Below are positions 1 to 10,010 of a stretch of 44,819 bases of DNA, piece after piece (position 1 is the stretch's first letter; each line of letters opens with the position of its first letter). The position numbers and the translations under genes are program-made. A model generated the notes under the pieces. That model did not search any database. It had not been told where the DNA came from and saw only the letters and a list, made by a program, of their open reading frames with translations. Origin of the DNA: Candidatus Peribacteria bacterium (GTDB lineage: Bacteria; Patescibacteriota; Gracilibacteria; Absconditabacterales; Absconditicoccaceae). Where the stretch lies: contig JAISMG010000023.1 of the NCBI GenBank assembly GCA_031276875.1, positions 1 through 44,819 of the forward strand, in the 5' to 3' direction.

Positions 1-217
1 GAAAGATAACCTTAATGTCTGGATTCTTCCCCCGCAGGACTGCGGGGTCAGAATGACCATTACTGGTGGGATTGATGAATACCATAGAGAAAAATTTGCT
101 ATATGATGTTATTTGGACAACGATGAATTAGGTTATAAAAACTTTTCAATATACTGAAAACATATGTAATTTTTAATCAAATGCTCATTACGATGAAAAC
201 TTGCAATATATGAATGT
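1..217. other. Gene-free left edge with a palindromic element
   Basis: I see no gene here. Positions 22-57 hold a GC-rich palindromic unit (gattcttcccccgcagga...cagaatgac) that recurs almost unchanged inside the coding sequence at 44548-44583. The rest is AT-rich and featureless. Confidence 0.5.
22..57. repeat. Dispersed palindromic element, copy 1
   Basis: The unit begins gattcttcccccgcagga and ends agaatgac, and can fold on itself (CCCCGCA against TGCGGGG). A second copy with a few changes lies at 44548-44583, in frame inside a gene. It stands out by its GC content from the surrounding AT-rich DNA. Confidence 0.65.
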
Positions 218-1618
218 CTATTGGATACTGACGGTTAATCCTCAGATTTTTGCTGTTCCTAAATTGAGAGCAATATAGACGTTTCCTTTAGCTTGGGGAG
301 TGAGAGTAATGGTCGCTTTTCCTTGATTGACGATGACAGTAGAAACGGGGTTGATGTGAATGTTAGTATTGCTGGCAATAAGCAATAGTGGTTGGTTGAG
401 GGTTCCGTGGAACGGTTCATCACTGCCTTTGCGAGTAATATATACCGTGAAGGTCAAGCTATCGTCCAATGCTACAACTTCCCCAAACTGTTTTTCAATG
501 CGGAGGTCTCGTTTGTTGAGAAACTCTTTCCCTATCAAATCTACTTTACTTGTATCTAAGGTAAGCATTGAAGAAGTAGGAAGAGAAGGCTGAACGGGAA
601 CTGTAGGCGTGCTTGGTGGAGTAGGTACTATCGGAAGTGAAGGTTGAACAGGTTCTGGAGAAGCAGGATGTTCGTTGTTGTTCGTTCAGCTTTCTTCTTT
701 TGGTGGATTGGTTGATGGGTCAGTGGCTGGTGGTGGCGTTTGCGTAGGAAACGTTGCTTTGGCGTTTTCCAAAAGTGCGATAGGGTCTTTGGTGTATTGG
801 AATAATTGTACTCTACAGTAGCCTTTTTGGATGATTTCGTAGTGTCCTTGAGAAACTTCTGGGCAATTGGTAAAGACATAGGCGGGTCTTCATCAGGCGT
901 CTTTGTCGATTTCAAAGTGTACGTGATATCCTCCTAATGCTCCTCTCACGTTTCCTGTGTTTCCTATTTTTCAGATTTGTTGTCCTTTTTTGATGATGTC
1001 GCCTGCTTTAACAGTATAACTATGCATATGTGCATAAATAGCGTAAAGGATTTCTCCTTTGTATTTGAATTTTATTTTGACGATATTTCCATAGGCACTA
1101 TTGTATTCGGCAGCATAGACTTCTCCGTCTGCGATGGCATACAGAGGGGTTCCTTGAGCACTAGCAATATCTACTCCATAGTGAGCACCTACAGCTTGGT
1201 CTCGTCCGGAAGTATAGGATGCTCCTCGCAGAACGGTGTAAATATCTGTATAGGTTTTTTCATTTTGGTAGGTGACATAATCTGCTCCGTGGATGACAGG
1301 CAAGGTGGTGATACAGGAATTTGAAAGTGTGGAAAATTCTTGGGTTCTACATTCCAACGTGGATACTTTCATCAGAGGATAGACTAATGTGGTGTTGTTG
1401 GGGAGGTTCTCACCATTTCCAAAAAGGTAGGTGGTAGCCATAAAGACCATAGCCAAACATAATTCTCCAAAGTGTATCCAACCATTGGACAGGTGGTGGA
1501 CTGCTTTATAGACTTTTTCTACTCTTCTCCCTCTGTGTTGGTGAGAAATAATCCTCTTGCCGAGAGTTTCGTTAAATTTATTGTGGAGGGTTTCATAGAG
1601 TTTTCGTGGTTTTTTCAT
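218..1618 (-). CDS. M23-family peptidoglycan metallopeptidase, membrane anchored
   Basis: This 466-aa protein has a short basic N-terminus, a membrane segment at about residues 52-66 and a LytM/M23 peptidase domain. The zinc-binding pattern is visible: HYGVD near residues 146-150, HMH at 197-199 and HVH at 232-234, with the usual GNTGNVRG loop between. It would cut peptide cross-links of the wall from the outer face of the membrane. A Pro/Thr-rich linker (about residues 300-350) leads to a C-terminal beta-rich domain of unknown role. Five or more TGA codons are read as Gly; the first (971-973) splits the domain just before KIGNTG, so standard-code annotation loses the catalytic HxH. I prefer the ATG at 1618 over the TTG at 1630. 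Confidence 0.88.
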
Positions 1619-1653
1619 TATGCATTCCAAGAAGAAATAAATATTATAACTCT

Positions 1654-1682
1654 ATTATAAACATAAAACATAAATTTGTCAA
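1654..1682 (-). promoter_or_regulatory. Promoter for the M23 peptidase gene
   Basis: On the minus strand TTGACA (1677-1682) and TATAAT (1654-1659) are separated by 17 nt, both at consensus. They lie about 40 nt upstream of the ATG at 1618. Confidence 0.7.
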
Positions 1683-1874
1683 TTTTTTGGGTACTTTTTT
1701 AGGGAAAAATAACTATGAGGAGAGTTTTTTATAGGGATAAAGAGGAGAAAAAGCAGACTTTTAGAGTCATTCTGAGCGGAGCGAAGAAACCAGACATTAA
1801 GTTTATTAGCTTTCCCTCTGTTTTCGCCAATAACAATGTTCTTTTATCTTATGCTAACTTTTCCACTACAAATT

Positions 1875-2231
1875 TTACTTTTCCACTCCCGTTAATGTAG
1901 CACGAACGACTCGCCTCTGAAGGGTGGTTCCGATAGGAGTACACGTAATTAACGTCAAATGCTTTCCATATCACGGACTCAATACTCCCACATTTTCAGC
2001 ATACGTTTCAAATGAAGCTTCTACCGTATATGTATATCTTTCATAGGTTCACGATGCATTCTGCTGATACACCCAAATCACATCTTCAGAATGGAGTCTG
2101 AGGATTGCTTGAAAGATAGTTTTGTATCTTCACGTATCATTGGCAAAGTACGAACTATCCATTTCCCTAATAGGAACTACTGCACCAATTCAGGGCTCCT
2201 CCCCCCTTATCAGAGGGAACGATACTTTCAT
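1875..2231 (-). pseudogene. Truncated sortase-like gene lacking the catalytic His
   Basis: Reading TGA as Gly, this frame gives 118 codons whose C-terminal half is clearly sortase: GRYKTIF, IWVYQ, HLTLITCTP with the catalytic Cys at residue 97, and LQRRVVRA with the catalytic Arg. Sortases of this type normally have GHSSYF before the ND-GRYK segment; here the sequence is MDSSYF, so the catalytic His is missing. The part upstream is only about 24 residues and is built from a G-run-rich insertion (around 2190-2215), while a TAA at 2265 closes the frame. A full sortase needs about 200 residues plus a membrane anchor. I therefore read it as a decayed sortase. The only alternative I see is an active variant using a start I cannot find. 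Confidence 0.65.
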
Positions 2232-2367
2232 TTTTTCCTTATCAATGTGGAATTCCCTTACATCTTAACTTGATATTTCACTTGTCTTTCTTATGCTAGC
2301 AGTAGCTGTTCTTTCTTGTTGTTCTTTTCTCGTTTCCAAATCATTTACTTGGTAATCGTTTCGCTTG

Positions 2368-3375
2368 ATGTTCTATCTTCGACAGGAAAATTTCGACCCT
2401 AAATATCCCCAATTTCGTGTGTTGAAAGCTCAAAAAGAATTTTGAATTCAGCATTATCTTCTCTATGAATCACTGGAAACCATTATTGAAACTAGTAGTG
2501 GATATCCCAAAGCTCAGCATATTTTTCTGTTAGATGACCAGAGATTTCATTTTTTCAGCTTTGATGTCCAAGAAGTCTTTACCGAAAAAATTACCCTCCA
2601 AGCCCTCCAAACGCTCATTACCCAAAAAATTGCCCTTGCAGAAAAAACAACCAAAGAAGAATTCCTCTTTTCCCATATAGATATGATAAGCGTCAATGGA
2701 CAAGAAAAAAAATTTCTGCTAGGAGAAAAAGGAGAAATCAGATGTAAAATTATTCTCGTCTACCTCAATAGAACCACCTGTTTGGAATTTAATGATAAAT
2801 ACGGAAATTTCCATAACCAAAAAAATCTGGAAATTCTCCCGGAAAGTTTTCAGACCTTAAACTTTCTCAGAACCAATGACAAAAAAGAACATTTTCTATT
2901 GCTCTATATTAGAGATACTCATTGCAAAGGAATTTTGGTAGAAAACGGATTTTACAAACAAATGGAAAGTATCAATCTGGGATTTAATGCTTTGATGCAA
3001 ATGTACAAAGATAATGGGATTTCCAAATATCGATACAAACAGTACGAAGAAATCGAACAAAATCCTTTTGCAAAAAATCTTATAGTACAGACGTTGGAAT
3101 TTTATGCTCATCTGTTGTGTAAATGGATAGAAGAACAGCACTTCTGAGGAAATAATATTTTTGTGATTTCTCCCATTATGAAAAATGTTCATTTTATGGA
3201 GATATTCAATAAAGCGTATAGTGCGTACCATACGCAGCATTATATTGTTCCGTTTCATTTCCCTGAACAGATAGAACTCTTTGGTAAGCAGTGGGAACCT
3301 GAAGACATTGATGCATTGATTTATGTCAACACGATGAAGAAAAAAGAACTCCAAGAATGGAAAAAATCATGGTAA
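2368..3375 (+). CDS. Conserved hypothetical protein, 335 aa
   Basis: The frame runs from ATG 2368 through two TGA (Gly) codons, at 2444-2446 and 3145-3147, to TAA at 3373. I see no signal peptide or membrane segment, and the composition is that of a soluble mixed alpha/beta protein. A stretch near residue 105 (ISVNGQEKKFLLGEKGEI) and the preceding ITLQALQTLI-QKI pattern faintly recall actin-fold proteins of the FtsA/PilM type, but the ATP-binding motifs are not visible and I do not assign it. It ends about 25 nt before the promoter of the L1 gene, so it is a separate unit. Confidence 0.7.
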
Positions 3376-3399
3376 GGGGGTCATTCACACATTTTCTCC

Positions 3400-3427
3400 T
3401 TGAAAAGCTCAAGGAAATTGCTATACT
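3400..3427 (+). promoter_or_regulatory. Promoter of the rplA gene
   Basis: TTGAAA (3400-3405) and TATACT (3422-3427) are separated by 16 nt. About 65 nt of leader follows before the ATG and contains a short hairpin (GAAAG/CTTTC around 3446-3460) that could serve L1 autoregulation, though this is inference. Confidence 0.65.
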
Positions 3428-3497
3428 TTCGCTCACTGTGGCAGAAAGCTTTAGTCTTTCGCTAATGGACCACCTTTATTCCTTATCTTAATGCACA

Positions 3498-4178
3498 ATG
3501 ACACATCACGGCAAAAAGTACAACGAAGCCAAAAAACAGTTTGAGGCTCTGAAACTCTATCCTCTCACCGAGGCCATCAGCCTTCTCAAAAAAGCAAATT
3601 ATGCAAAATTTGATGCAACGGTAAATGTTGCTATCAAAACTAATGCAAATCCCAAGTACAATGACCAAATGCTCAGAGCGACCACCATTCTTCCTCACGG
3701 AACAGGAAAAACCAAAAAAGTTGCAGTGTTTATCAGTGAAGACAAAGTCGAAGAAGCCAAAAAAGCTGGTGCAGACCTTGCGGGAATGGACAGCATTTTG
3801 GAGCTTATCAAATCAGGGAAAACAGACTTTGATGTCCTGATTACCACACCTGACCACATTAGAGACCTTGCACCAGTAGCCAAACAGCTCTGACCAAAAG
3901 GATTGATGCCGTCTCCCAAAGCGGGAACCGTTGCGGTAGACATCACCCAAGCAGTCGAAGAAGTGAAAAAAGGGAAAATAGAATTCAGACTGGACAAAAC
4001 GGGAAATATTCACGCTGGAGTCGGGAAAGTCTCCTTTGATGACAAAAAACTAGAAGAAAATATTGCAGCATTGATGAAAGCGATAGAAGACAATAAACCC
4101 AGTGGAGTTAAAGGTAAACTAGTTAAAAAGCTGGTTCTAAGCACCACAATGAGTCCTGGAATTACTGTAGAATACTAA
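3498..4178 (+). CDS. rplA: 50S ribosomal protein L1
   Basis: The 226-aa product matches bacterial L1 in length and order: N-terminal YPLTEAISLLKK, the AGADLAGMDSILELI region, then the hallmark L-G-PKGLMPSPKAGTV and the C-terminal SPGITVEY. The Gly of L-G-PKGLMP is encoded by TGA (3891-3893), one of the clearest proofs of the altered code in this window. L1 binds 23S rRNA at the E-site stalk and often represses its own mRNA. The usual partner rplK is not beside it. The ATG at 3491 is out of frame, so 3498 is the start. Confidence 0.97.
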
Positions 4179-4190
4179 AAACATCTCCAT

Positions 4191-4227
4191 TAAAAAGCTG
4201 AACTAAACAGCACGTTCAGTTTTTTTT
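4191..4227 (+). terminator. Intrinsic terminator after rplA
   Basis: CTGAAC (4198-4203) pairs with GTTCAG (4214-4219), flanked by a run of A on the left and eight T on the right. It lies just after the L1 stop codon. Confidence 0.85.
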
Positions 4228-4316
4228 CTTTTCGGAGCATCTGCTGAGGCACTTTCAGTTGACTTTATACTACTTTTAAATATTTTTATATAAGTTTTAT
4301 TTATGTATAGGTAAAA

Positions 4317-5912
4317 ATGGGAAGTTCGCATACTCTTTCTGATGATTACCCAAGGAAGCATATGAATGTGATGAGAAAAAGTATCAATAGTATTGCTAAA
4401 TTTGCTAGCACTTTATTACAGTATCTGAACCAAACATCCTTAAAAAATGTAGAGCAACAGCAATACCATCTCTTACAGCATCTCATTCAAACCGCAACTA
4501 CTACAGAGTTTGGAAAACTTCATCATTTTGATGATTTGCTCAATGAAGGATGTAAATATCAGACTTTTCAAACTACAATCCCGATTAGTCATTATGAAGA
4601 TTTTTATGAACAGCGAATAGAACGTATGCTCAAAGGAGAACAACAGCTCACGACTCCTCACGATATTAGTATGTTTGCCAGAACGGGAGGAACTACCTCC
4701 AAAAAAGAAAAATACATTCCTCTCACCAAACAGTTTTTACATAAAAATCAGCTTTCTGGACCTTTATCCTTATTGCTTTTTTATCAGAAAGAACATCCTC
4801 ATTCCAATCTCTTTGCCGGCAAAACCATTACCATTAGCGGAGGGTTTTTCCCCAATCCTTTTACGAATGCTGAAAATGTAGGATTTATTTCCTGAATCCT
4901 CCAGAGGTTCACTCCTTGACTGATGAAATATTTCAAAACACCTCCTGAAACAATTTCACTCATCACAGACCGAGACGAGAAAGTACAGGCTATGGTCCAG
5001 CAAACTAAAGGAGAGCATATTACGGGAATGGCAGGTATTCCTCTGCGATGTAGTCATCTGTTAAAAGAAGTCCTCAAAGCTACTGGGAAAACCAATATTC
5101 ACGAAGTCCGACCCCATTTTGAAGTTTTACGGACGGGAGGGACACGATTTGAACCGTATAGAGCAGAATTTGATGCTCTTTGGGATAAAGAAAAAGTACA
5201 AGTGCGACAATCTTATAATGCATCGGAAGGATTTTTTGCAGTGCAAATGGAAGATAATGCTGATGATATGCTTCTCCTTACTCATCATTGAATTTTTTAT
5301 GAATGTATCCCTTTAACCGCCTATCATACCGCAATGGCTCTCCAGCAGCCTTTAGAACCACTTGCTCTTCCGTTATCCAATGTGAAACTAGGAGAAGAAT
5401 ATGTCCTTGTGATTAGTACAAGTGCAGGATTACGAAGATATGTCGTCGGGGATACTATCAGATTTACGGCTACTTCTCCTTACAAAATCCAGGTTACGGG
5501 CAGAACAAAATTTTTTATTGATGCATTTAATGAACATACACTTTTGGACCACACAGAAAAAGCTATTAAGCTGACTGAAGAAACCTTATCCTGTAAAGTG
5601 AAAGAATATAGTGTGGGAGCAAATGTAGATGAGAAAGCGAGACGTTATGAGTGGGTGATTGAATTTTCTCAAGCACCAGAGGATTTGGCGGTTTTTGAAG
5701 AAGTATTGGACCACAATTTACAACAGACAAATGATAATTATAGAGCTAAAAGACTAGAAAACTGAGGAATTCAAAGAAATAGAGTCTATCAAGGAAAAGA
5801 AGGAATTTTCAAAGATTGGTTTGCTCAAAAAGGGAGCTCTGGCTGACAATCTAAAGTTCCCAAACTTTCTACTACTATGATAGTAATTGATGAATTGAAA
5901 AAGCTGCTGTAA
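4317..5912 (+). CDS. GH3-superfamily acyl-adenylate-forming protein
   Basis: After joining four TGA-separated pieces, a 531-aa protein emerges with the GH3 signature: RTGGTTSKKEKYIPLT (ATP loop), YNASEGFFAVQ, RYVVGDTIRF, TGRTKFFIDAFNEH and the C-terminal NDNYRAKR. GH3 proteins adenylate carboxylic acids and transfer them to amino acids or other acceptors; in plants the substrates are hormones, while in bacteria they are mostly unknown. Length fits the family. Later ATGs at 4362 and 4371 (MRKSINSIAKF) fit the family start better than 4317 and have AAGGAAG shortly upstream. No biosynthetic partner genes lie nearby, so the substrate cannot be guessed. Confidence 0.88.
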
Positions 5913-6017
5913 AAAGCCAGCGGAACTCTTATGTAATTTTTTCCATTTCTTTATTGATTTCTTCCTTCAAAACTTTATACTTACCAATAATAACTTTTAC
6001 TTTTGTTTTTTTGTACT

Positions 6018-6872
6018 ATGGAACCGTCAATAACTCTCGACCCTACGAATATCCCTCCTCTAGGAGGAATTGCTCCCATTGCTCAGCCTGTGAAAAAGGA
6101 AGAACAACCTTTCAAACTCCTCGATAACGCACCCAATGACGTTTCTCTGGGAGGATTTTTTGGGAAATTGATGATTGGTGTGGTGATTGGAGGATGTATT
6201 TCAGCATTATTATTTGCAGTATTGAGTGCTGTAGGTGGATTGCTCGGTGGTGAAGGCGGAGCTCCTAGCTCCATTCTCGGGATTTTACTTGCATTTATCG
6301 GGTTCATTGCAGGGATGTTTGGCAATATGGGATTAGCTCTCCTCTACAATCTTTTTTTCAGCAAAAGATATTATACGCTAGGAAAAATGTTTGGACTGAT
6401 TTTCACCAGTTCTATCATTATTTTTGTGTTGTCTATTCCGCTATATTTCTTGTTTGCTGGAGGAGTTGCAACGCTATTTACGATTTTGGGATTTCAGATT
6501 TTATTTTCTTTTTTCATTACGTCCAATCTCATTGAATTTCTCGCACAACCCAATTATGCAGCGTCAAGTATGATGGGAAATACGCTCGGATTTGTTCTGA
6601 GTGTCGCTGTGTATTTAGCCATTATTAGCGGTTTGCAAGGACAAGAGTTAAATAATCAGATTTTTCTGTTTATGCTATTGCCTACGATTGTAGGGTATCC
6701 GGTAATTTTGTTTGGACTGGGACTTTGGGATGCTATCTATTATAAGTTTTTTGAATGGGGAAATAATCCATTTTATCTGCCATCATTAGCAGAACTCAGA
6801 AAAGACAGACAAGAAGAAGTAGAAGCAGAAGCAAAAAGCAGAGAAGAAGTAAATGTTGAAGTAGATACCTAA
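6018..6872 (+). CDS. Polytopic membrane protein, about six TM segments
   Basis: This 284-aa protein has a Pro-rich cytoplasmic N-terminus of about 50 residues, then about six hydrophobic segments between residues 50 and 250, and an acidic, highly charged C-terminal tail (EVEAEAKSREE). The pattern recalls Yip1-type membrane proteins but I cannot place it. It contains no TGA codon. I start it at ATG 6018, which follows a T-rich leader like those of the neighbours, and not at the earlier ATG 6003. Confidence 0.75.
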   Translation: MEPSITLDPTNIPPLGGIAPIAQPVKKEEQPFKLLDNAPNDVSLGGFFGKLMIGVVIGGCISALLFAVLSAVGGLLGGEGGAPSSILGILLAFIGFIAGMFGNMGLALLYNLFFSKRYYTLGKMFGLIFTSSIIIFVLSIPLYFLFAGGVATLFTILGFQILFSFFITSNLIEFLAQPNYAASSMMGNTLGFVLSVAVYLAIISGLQGQELNNQIFLFMLLPTIVGYPVILFGLGLWDAIYYKFFEWGNNPFYLPSLAELRKDRQEEVEAEAKSREEVNVEVDT

Positions 6873-6945
6873 TACCATCTACTCTTAAATAATAGAAATT
6901 CTGATGTCTCCAATTGTATTTCCCGTGTATCTCATCAAAAGTCAG

Positions 6946-7101
6946 TTAGCTTTCTGCCAGAAATTCATCAATTCTCACAAACGATTGCACATTCCAGCTT
7001 TGTTTTCACATTTTTTTGATAGGAGCAGTTTCAATGTTGTTTTCATCCTGAATGTCTCCAAAAATTTCTTCAATATCTAAAGCGTTATACGATAAAAACA
7101 T
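6946..7101 (-). CDS. Small hypothetical protein, 51 aa
   Basis: A short minus-strand frame starts at ATG 7101 and ends with TAA at 6946, using one TGA as Gly. The product is acidic at the N-terminus (ALDIEEIFGDIQDE) and mixed after that, without a membrane segment. Codon use looks like that of neighbouring genes, but no homology is recognisable, and it may be the remnant of a longer gene. Confidence 0.35.
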
Positions 7102-7191
7102 TGTGATGTATGCTTATTTTAATAAAAAATAAGCAGATGTTTTTATCAATAAGAAACCAATCGATAACATATTTGTAAAAAAATATATTTA

Positions 7192-7464
7192 TTAGATAAG
7201 TGCTGTTTGCCATTAGACCAAGAAGATATTGGTGTAATTATCCCTTTATCTACGAATAATTATGAATTTTCTCCTAATAACATTATACATATTAAACCAC
7301 GTATAAATCAAGAAGAATCAAGATATTGCTATAAATGATTTACTAGAAGAAATCGGTAAAATAGTACTACAGGTCATTGGGTAATTATCAATTCCAAAAA
7401 TCCTACAAAACACTTTAATCCTACTTCAAAAAAAGATTTATCTCTCTTGTGAAGACTTTTTTAA
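7192..7464 (+). pseudogene. Interrupted reading frame, remnant gene
   Basis: One plus-strand frame reads well on both sides of an internal TAA (7357-7359): DKCCLPLDQEDIGVIIPL before and TTGHWVIINSKNPTKHF after. No start codon precedes it. Two TGA codons fall in the frame as Gly. It resembles a small gene that lost its start and acquired a stop. I do not recognise the product. Confidence 0.35.
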
Positions 7465-7498
7465 TAATATTTTTGTAAACTAATTTTTAAACAAGAAG

Positions 7499-8701
7499 CT
7501 AGATTTGAAATTTTCCGTCCGCATAGATGACTTTTTGACTTCCATCAGCAAGAAAAGCTGTTACTGTTCTATCAGTAGTGGAAATAATATCGATATGCTC
7601 TGCACTTTGATTAAATCAGCGTTGTTTTCTCTCTTCTTCAGTAAGCGGAGAAAGGTCTACCGTACTGGTATCTTCATATGACCTTCCAATCGCCAAATGC
7701 GTATTTCCATATTTCCCTCCCATATTTTCATCATAAAGGGTTTCCCCCATAAACTTGGTAATACGTGAATGTCTTGCGTCTGTAAGACTAAATTCTCCTA
7801 TACTTTTGGTTCCCGGAATTTGGAAAATCTCTGTGAGAAGCTCTTTCCCTTCTTTGGCGTCAAATTCTTGTACTACGCCTTGATTAAAAACTAACTTAAT
7901 ACCATCAATCTTTTGTCCATATCTAAATAAAGGCTGATTGAATTGTATCCATCCTTGCGTTTCTCTTCGGTCAGGAGAAGTAAAAACCTCGAAAGACGGA
8001 ATATTTCTGCCTCCACCGCCTAGTCGTTGCCTATTTTCTCCAATAGTAATCCACAAATCCATATCGGCACCTTCCATATGTATTTTATCGATATATATAT
8101 CATTTAATTTCCTCCTGATGGTTTCGATTTCTGTTTGGGTTTTTTGTCGCTGTTGAATAGGATGTTCTTGGTCTAAATAACACGCTTGGATAATTTGTTG
8201 CCAATATGCTTCTGTAGTCATTCCTGCATCCTTTGCCATTGCAGGCGTTCCATACATTGCAACCGTTCGTGTCAGCTTCCCTTCTAATTCTTTTTGGGTT
8301 TGCCATTGTATATAAGGTTTACGAGACTGTCTTTTCAGTGTCAGCTTTTTGGGGTCAATACCTTGTAGTTCATATTTATCTGCTTCAGCGATAATGCTAA
8401 TGATGTGAGTCATTTCGTCGATTTTTCCTTTGAGAAACTGGGAAGGGAAAAAGCTGAGTTGCTGCGGTGTTGCAGTTTCATAATATGATTTGGCTACTCC
8501 ATCTGCGAGATATTCAAACATTGGAATAGCTCATGCTTCCAAAATGGATTGTTGCAGAGGCAAGTAGAATGGTTTAGCACATTCTGGAAGTTGTACAAAG
8601 ACTACTTCGCCTTTTTGTGCTCATTTTCCTCATCGGAGAGCGAATTTTACGAGTACGTCAGCGTACTTTCTGAGGAGTTCATTGCTAGGTTGATAAGTCA
8701 T
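7499..8701 (-). CDS. M29-family aminopeptidase
   Basis: The 400-aa product matches the thermophilic M29 aminopeptidases (AmpS/PepS type) over its full length. The N-terminus has the LLRKYADVLVKFAL-RGGKGAQKGE pattern; the catalytic part shows MDLWITIGENRQR, GRNIPSFEVFTSP, SIGEFSLTD, DENMGGKYGNTHLAIGRSY and EHIDI near the end, which carry the Glu, His and Asp metal ligands of the family. It removes N-terminal residues from peptides in the cytoplasm. Without TGA read-through the gene appears as a 301-aa piece starting at 8521; the true start is ATG 8701. It sits alone between unrelated genes. Confidence 0.9.
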
Positions 8702-8880
8702 AAGAATAGAGAATAACATTGATAAATAAAAGTCTTTTTTAGAATATATGTAAATCAATGAAAAATACAACCTTTTCAGAGTACAACCTCCTATGAACCC
8801 CTAATCACTCTAAGTGTAATTGTAATGCTTATTTTCCTTTCATACATCCATTCTTTACTATACTTTTCCCTTGGCATTGT

Positions 8881-9918
8881 TTACTGTGATTTTTTACTAG
8901 ATTTCCAATCTGCCCAAAATCCGTCCTCAAAACGCTGAATAAGAGAGGGTTCGAGCAATATTACTCAGATTTCTCTATTGTGGTCTAATGAAGTATCAGA
9001 CAAATTCATTGACCCCAAAAGCAAATACTTTTTGTCCACCAAAATCATTTTCGTGTGATTGTAATACGGTTGCAGTTTTCTGGCAACAGCTGGTCCAAAA
9101 TAGTTGACCACATCTGTATTGTCCAAGGTATTAGCAACGATAAGATGCATAGCTACTTTGGTAGACTGGCGACGCAGTATCTCCAATATAGCAGGGTCAA
9201 AAATATATTGCGTCTGAATGATAATGGACTCCTTCGCCCCAGAAAGCATTGCCTCCACCACTGCTCTACAGTTGATAGGACACACTACCAAATTGGGATG
9301 AAACTGTTCAGCAGCCAAAGGTTCGCCTTTCCAATCTTTTTCAAAAAGCTGATATAAACTCTCGCGTACTCCCGTATGCGTTGCGTAAAAGAAATGTTCA
9401 CGATTGGACGTAAAACTCGAATTCGTCAGATTTGCCGTTTGAATTCGGAAAGCTTTTTCATTTAGTAGCATTTTGCTATGGACATAGGTAGTTCACATTG
9501 CTTCATCCGACTGAATGTTGATATGCTCATTGCCAGAAAACGCAGTTTGTAGCTGTTTGAAGAAATTTTGAAATGCATTGTAGATGTTATTTTCAAGGAT
9601 AATACGTATAGGAATTCATTTTTGGGAAAGGGTTTGCAAGTGCTCTTTGAACGTGGGATGGGTAATTTCATAATTTTCCATCACGAGAAAATTTTCTGTA
9701 TCCGCGAGGAAGGTTTCATAGATGTGAAGAATGTCTGGATGAGGTCAAATGAAGAGTTCTCCAGTAAATGACTCTAATGCAGAGAAAAAAGCTGATGCTT
9801 CGAAACGGGAAATTTGTGATTTGGGAGTGTATCCTTCTCCGAGCTGAATATTGACGAAAAAGTAGCTACCAACTAGGAAAACAAATGTTATGAGAAAAGG
9901 AATTTGTTTTTTCTGCAT
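8881..9918 (-). CDS. Phospholipase D-family protein with N-terminal membrane anchor
   Basis: The 345-aa protein starts with a hydrophobic segment (residues 7-22) and carries two HKD-type motifs. The second is perfect: H288-T-K290...D295 followed by GSMNLS. The first reads H147-S-K149...E154 then TANLTNSS, with Glu where Asp is usual. PLD enzymes use the two His for a phosphohistidine intermediate; members include cardiolipin synthases and the Nuc endonucleases. The anchor and length suggest an outward-facing lipid- or nucleic-acid-acting enzyme, but the substrate cannot be read. The gene is divergent from the one starting at 10011, with overlapping promoters between. Confidence 0.87.
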
Positions 9919-9924
9919 TTTAAT

Positions 9925-9978
9925 TTGACAAATAAAAGGATAATAGGTATACTATATATGAAGCAAAAAAAATTACAA
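9925..9978. promoter_or_regulatory. Overlapping divergent promoters
   Basis: Plus strand: TTGACA (9925-9930), 17 nt, TATACT (9948-9953), driving the gene at 10011. Minus strand: TTGTAA (9973-9978), 16 nt, TATAGT (9951-9956), driving the PLD gene. The two -10 boxes overlap, so the promoters should compete. Confidence 0.7.
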
Positions 9979-10010
9979 GTGATTTTTACCTTTTCATTAT
10001 AATACCCATT

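Noticed and set aside
1715-1900. Plus-strand frame of 61 codons
   Set aside because: It overlaps the sortase remnant on the other strand and begins with a common noncoding motif (gtcattctgagcggagcgaag); no protein features.
3498-4178. L1 and other genes as frameshifted pseudogenes split by TGA
   Set aside because: The frame never changes and every TGA falls on a Gly position, so the code is altered and the genes are intact.
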